A stretch of DNA of 16,915 nucleotides from REDI01 sp964586865 (GTDB taxonomy: Bacteria > Myxococcota_A > UBA796 > GCA-2862545): NCBI GenBank assembly GCA_964586865.1, contig CAZPJM010000086.1, forward strand, positions 1-16,915, read 5' to 3'. A model generated the notes under the pieces. It did not search any database, was not told the origin of the DNA, and saw only the letters and a program-made list of their open reading frames with translations. Of this stretch, positions 15,409 through 16,915 are shown in pieces. The position numbers and the translations under genes are program-made. Each line of letters opens with the position of its first letter. Within the stretch, counting starts at the first letter, position 1.

Positions 15409-16059
15409 GTGCCCGCCGATCCACGAGAGCCCGCCCCGCCCGATGGGGGTGTCGCGGCGGGGGATCCGCCCCGACGGGGCGACCGGCTCGACCGCATCCT
15501 CGATCTGGTCCGACGCCACCGGCCCGGGCTGCGCCTGGTGGATCGCCACCAGGTCCGGTGGATGCGCCTGCCCGGCGAGCTGGCGCGGCCCTTCCTGGGC
15601 GACGTGAACGGGCGGTTCACCACCGTGGTGGGCGATGTCGTCTACCTCCCCGCCCCACCCGAGCGCCTGGACCGGGACCGGCTCGCCGCCATCCTGGCCC
15701 ACGAGCTGGTGCACCAGCTCGACCAGGCCCGCTTCGGGCTCGGCTTCTACCTCTCCTATGCCCTGGTGGGTCCCACCCTGCGGACGCGGCGGGCCCACTG
15801 GGAGCGTCGGGCCTACGCCGTCGATCTGCTCCTGGCCCGGGAGGCCGGCGGTCCGGCGGCGGTGGACCGGGTGGCCGAGCAGCTGGTCCCCCTGTTCGCG
15901 GGCCCCTCCTACGGCTTCATGTGGGCGGGCCGTGAGGCGGCGCGGCGCTACCTGGCCCCCACCGTCCGCGCCGTGAAGGCCGGCACGCTGGACACCACCT
16001 TCCCCTACGATGGGATCCTCGCCGCGTGGCGGGGTCCTCCCCACCCGGAGATCGCGTGA
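15409..16059 (+). CDS. Putative zinc metalloprotease (HExxH protein), family unassigned
   Basis: A 216-residue protein with no signal peptide. The active-site helix is ILAHELVHQLDQARFG, giving H98-E99-x-x-H102. E132 in HWERRAYAVDLLL, about 30 residues on, is the likely third zinc ligand, as in gluzincins. Upstream strands (TTVVGDVVYLP, 71-81) would form the edge of the active site, as in many small metalloproteases. A hydrophobic stretch (FGLGFYLSYALVGPTL, 109-124) might contact membrane or substrate. I cannot assign a named family; related proteins are often annotated as hypothetical. Start GTG 15409 has GGAGG at 15400-15404. The earlier in-frame codons (from 15172) lie across the DUF423 gene on the other strand and are rejected. 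It overlaps the nucleotidyltransferase gene as GTGA, so the two are translationally coupled. The substrate is unknown. Confidence 0.75.
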   Translation: MPADPREPAPPDGGVAAGDPPRRGDRLDRILDLVRRHRPGLRLVDRHQVRWMRLPGELARPFLGDVNGRFTTVVGDVVYLPAPPERLDRDRLAAILAHELVHQLDQARFGLGFYLSYALVGPTLRTRRAHWERRAYAVDLLLAREAGGPAAVDRVAEQLVPLFAGPSYGFMWAGREAARRYLAPTVRAVKAGTLDTTFPYDGILAAWRGPPHPEIA

Positions 16060-16901
16060 AGGCCGTCATCATCGCCGCCGGCTACGGCACCCGGCTCCTG
16101 CCCGTGACCCGCGTCGTGCCCAAGGAGCTGCTGCCCCTCGTGGATCGTCCCGCGCTGGACTACATCGTCGAGGAGCTGACGGCCGCCGGGATCACGGACC
16201 TCCTGCTGGTGAGCAGCCGGCGCAAGCGGGCCCTCGAGGACTGGTTCGACCGGGACCCGGAGCTCGAGCACGCCTTCGAGGTCGAGGAGGCCTGGGAGAA
16301 GCTCGAGCGGGCCCGGCCCCCGGGCCTCCGGGTGCAGGTGGTGCGGCAGGCGCGCATGGGCGGCACCGGCGATGCGCTGCGGCTGGCGGCCACCTTCGCG
16401 GGGGATGATCCGGTCGTCGTGGCCTATCCCGACGACCTCTTCAGGGGGGGCAACCCCACCGCCGAGCTGGTGGCGGCGTGGCGGGCCACCGGCTGCACGG
16501 TGCTCACGGCCGAGGATCGCGCTGGCGAGGACGTCTCCCGGTACGGGGTGCTGGACGCGACCCGCGAGGACGGGCTGCTCCGGGTGCGGGGCATCGTCGA
16601 GAAGCCGCCTCCCGGCTCGGAGCCGAGCACCTGGATCACCTATGGGCGCTACCTGTACACCCCGGACTTCTTCCCTCGGCTGGAGCGGCTGTACCGCGAT
16701 CACCAGGGAGGCGAGTACCATCCCATGCCCGCCATGCTGGAGATGGCCGCCGAGGATCGTGTCGTCGCCGTCGAGACGAAGGCCCGCCGACTGGATACGG
16801 GCACGGTCCAGGGCTACCTGCGGGCCGGCATCGAGGCCGCCCTGGCGCGCGAGGATGTGGGGCCGGAAACATGCGCGTGCCGAACCCTGCTGCCGGGATG
16901 A
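16056..16901 (+). CDS. galU: GalU-type UTP-glucose-1-phosphate uridylyltransferase
   Basis: A 281-residue cytoplasmic nucleotidyltransferase, slightly shorter than typical GalU (about 290-300). GalU makes UDP-glucose from UTP and glucose-1-phosphate for envelope polysaccharides and lipopolysaccharide. The N-terminus KAVIIAAGYGTRLLPVTRVV, PKELLPLVDRPALDYIVEE is the GalU/GtaB nucleotide-binding signature. SSRRKRALEDWFD (53-65) also matches. AYPDDLF (123-129) supplies the metal-binding Asp, and IVEKP (180-184) carries the conserved Lys. YGRYLYTPDFF and RRLDTGTVQGYLRAGIEAAL close the substrate site. The loop usually reading GLGHA is here GGTGDA (102-107), so sugar or nucleotide preference could differ. 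A related sugar-phosphate nucleotidyltransferase remains possible. Start GTG 16056 overlaps the previous TGA, with GGAG at 16047-16050. Confidence 0.85.
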   Translation: MKAVIIAAGYGTRLLPVTRVVPKELLPLVDRPALDYIVEELTAAGITDLLLVSSRRKRALEDWFDRDPELEHAFEVEEAWEKLERARPPGLRVQVVRQARMGGTGDALRLAATFAGDDPVVVAYPDDLFRGGNPTAELVAAWRATGCTVLTAEDRAGEDVSRYGVLDATREDGLLRVRGIVEKPPPGSEPSTWITYGRYLYTPDFFPRLERLYRDHQGGEYHPMPAMLEMAAEDRVVAVETKARRLDTGTVQGYLRAGIEAALAREDVGPETCACRTLLPG

Positions 16902-16915
16902 CCGCTTTGGATACT
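16898..16915 (+). CDS. Start of a further gene, cut by window edge
   Basis: ATG at 16898 overlaps the galU TGA as ATGA, the coupling pattern used repeatedly in this window, and reads M-T-A-L-D-T to the edge. An in-frame ATG at 16871 (MRVPNPAAG then the same residues) is an alternative start. Too little is visible to name it. Confidence 0.4.

Overview
The window is very GC-rich, tightly packed bacterial chromosome. The gene content points to a Gram-negative of the Myxococcota/Deltaproteobacteria type: a sigma-54 response regulator, lipoproteins with Asp-rich or MopE-like metal-binding modules, periplasmic SurA/parvulin chaperones, and frequent GTG starts with 4-base stop/start overlaps. The lineage is inferred from content and style, not from a marker gene. 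I see no rRNA, tRNA, CRISPR array, insertion sequence or phage gene.

Layout. (1) Positions 1-4156, minus strand: a coupled operon read right to left. It encodes a small exported PEGA-like protein, a membrane histidine kinase, an NtrC-family sigma-54 response regulator and an exported protein of unknown function cut by the window edge. (2) Positions 4346-7523, plus strand: a parvulin-type lipoprotein, a SurA-like periplasmic chaperone and PdxA (vitamin B6 synthesis), echoing the conserved surA-pdxA neighbourhood of other proteobacteria. (3) Positions 7513-8747, minus strand: two unrecognised Cys-containing lipoproteins. The second has its own leader with small repeats and a possible promoter. 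(4) Positions 8908-15337, minus strand: a run of six genes in the order DUF423 membrane protein, NfeD-like membrane protein with a long alternating-Asp tract, two paralogous flotillin/SPFH proteins, an endonuclease I lipoprotein with a MopE-like metal-binding module, and a long-form HflX GTPase that appears to start at CTG. (5) Positions 15409-16915, plus strand: a small HExxH putative metalloprotease coupled to a GalU-type nucleotidyltransferase, then the first codons of another gene.

How the genes fit together. Much of the window concerns the envelope: signal sensing (kinase/regulator with a PEGA partner), outer-membrane protein folding (parvulin and SurA), membrane microdomains (NfeD plus two flotillins), surface lipoproteins, and sugar-nucleotide supply (GalU). 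The least ordinary parts are the NfeD/double-flotillin operon with its 22 alternating aspartates, the nuclease-MopE lipoprotein, and the non-canonical hflX start. No wholly new system is obvious. Most genes belong to recognisable families.
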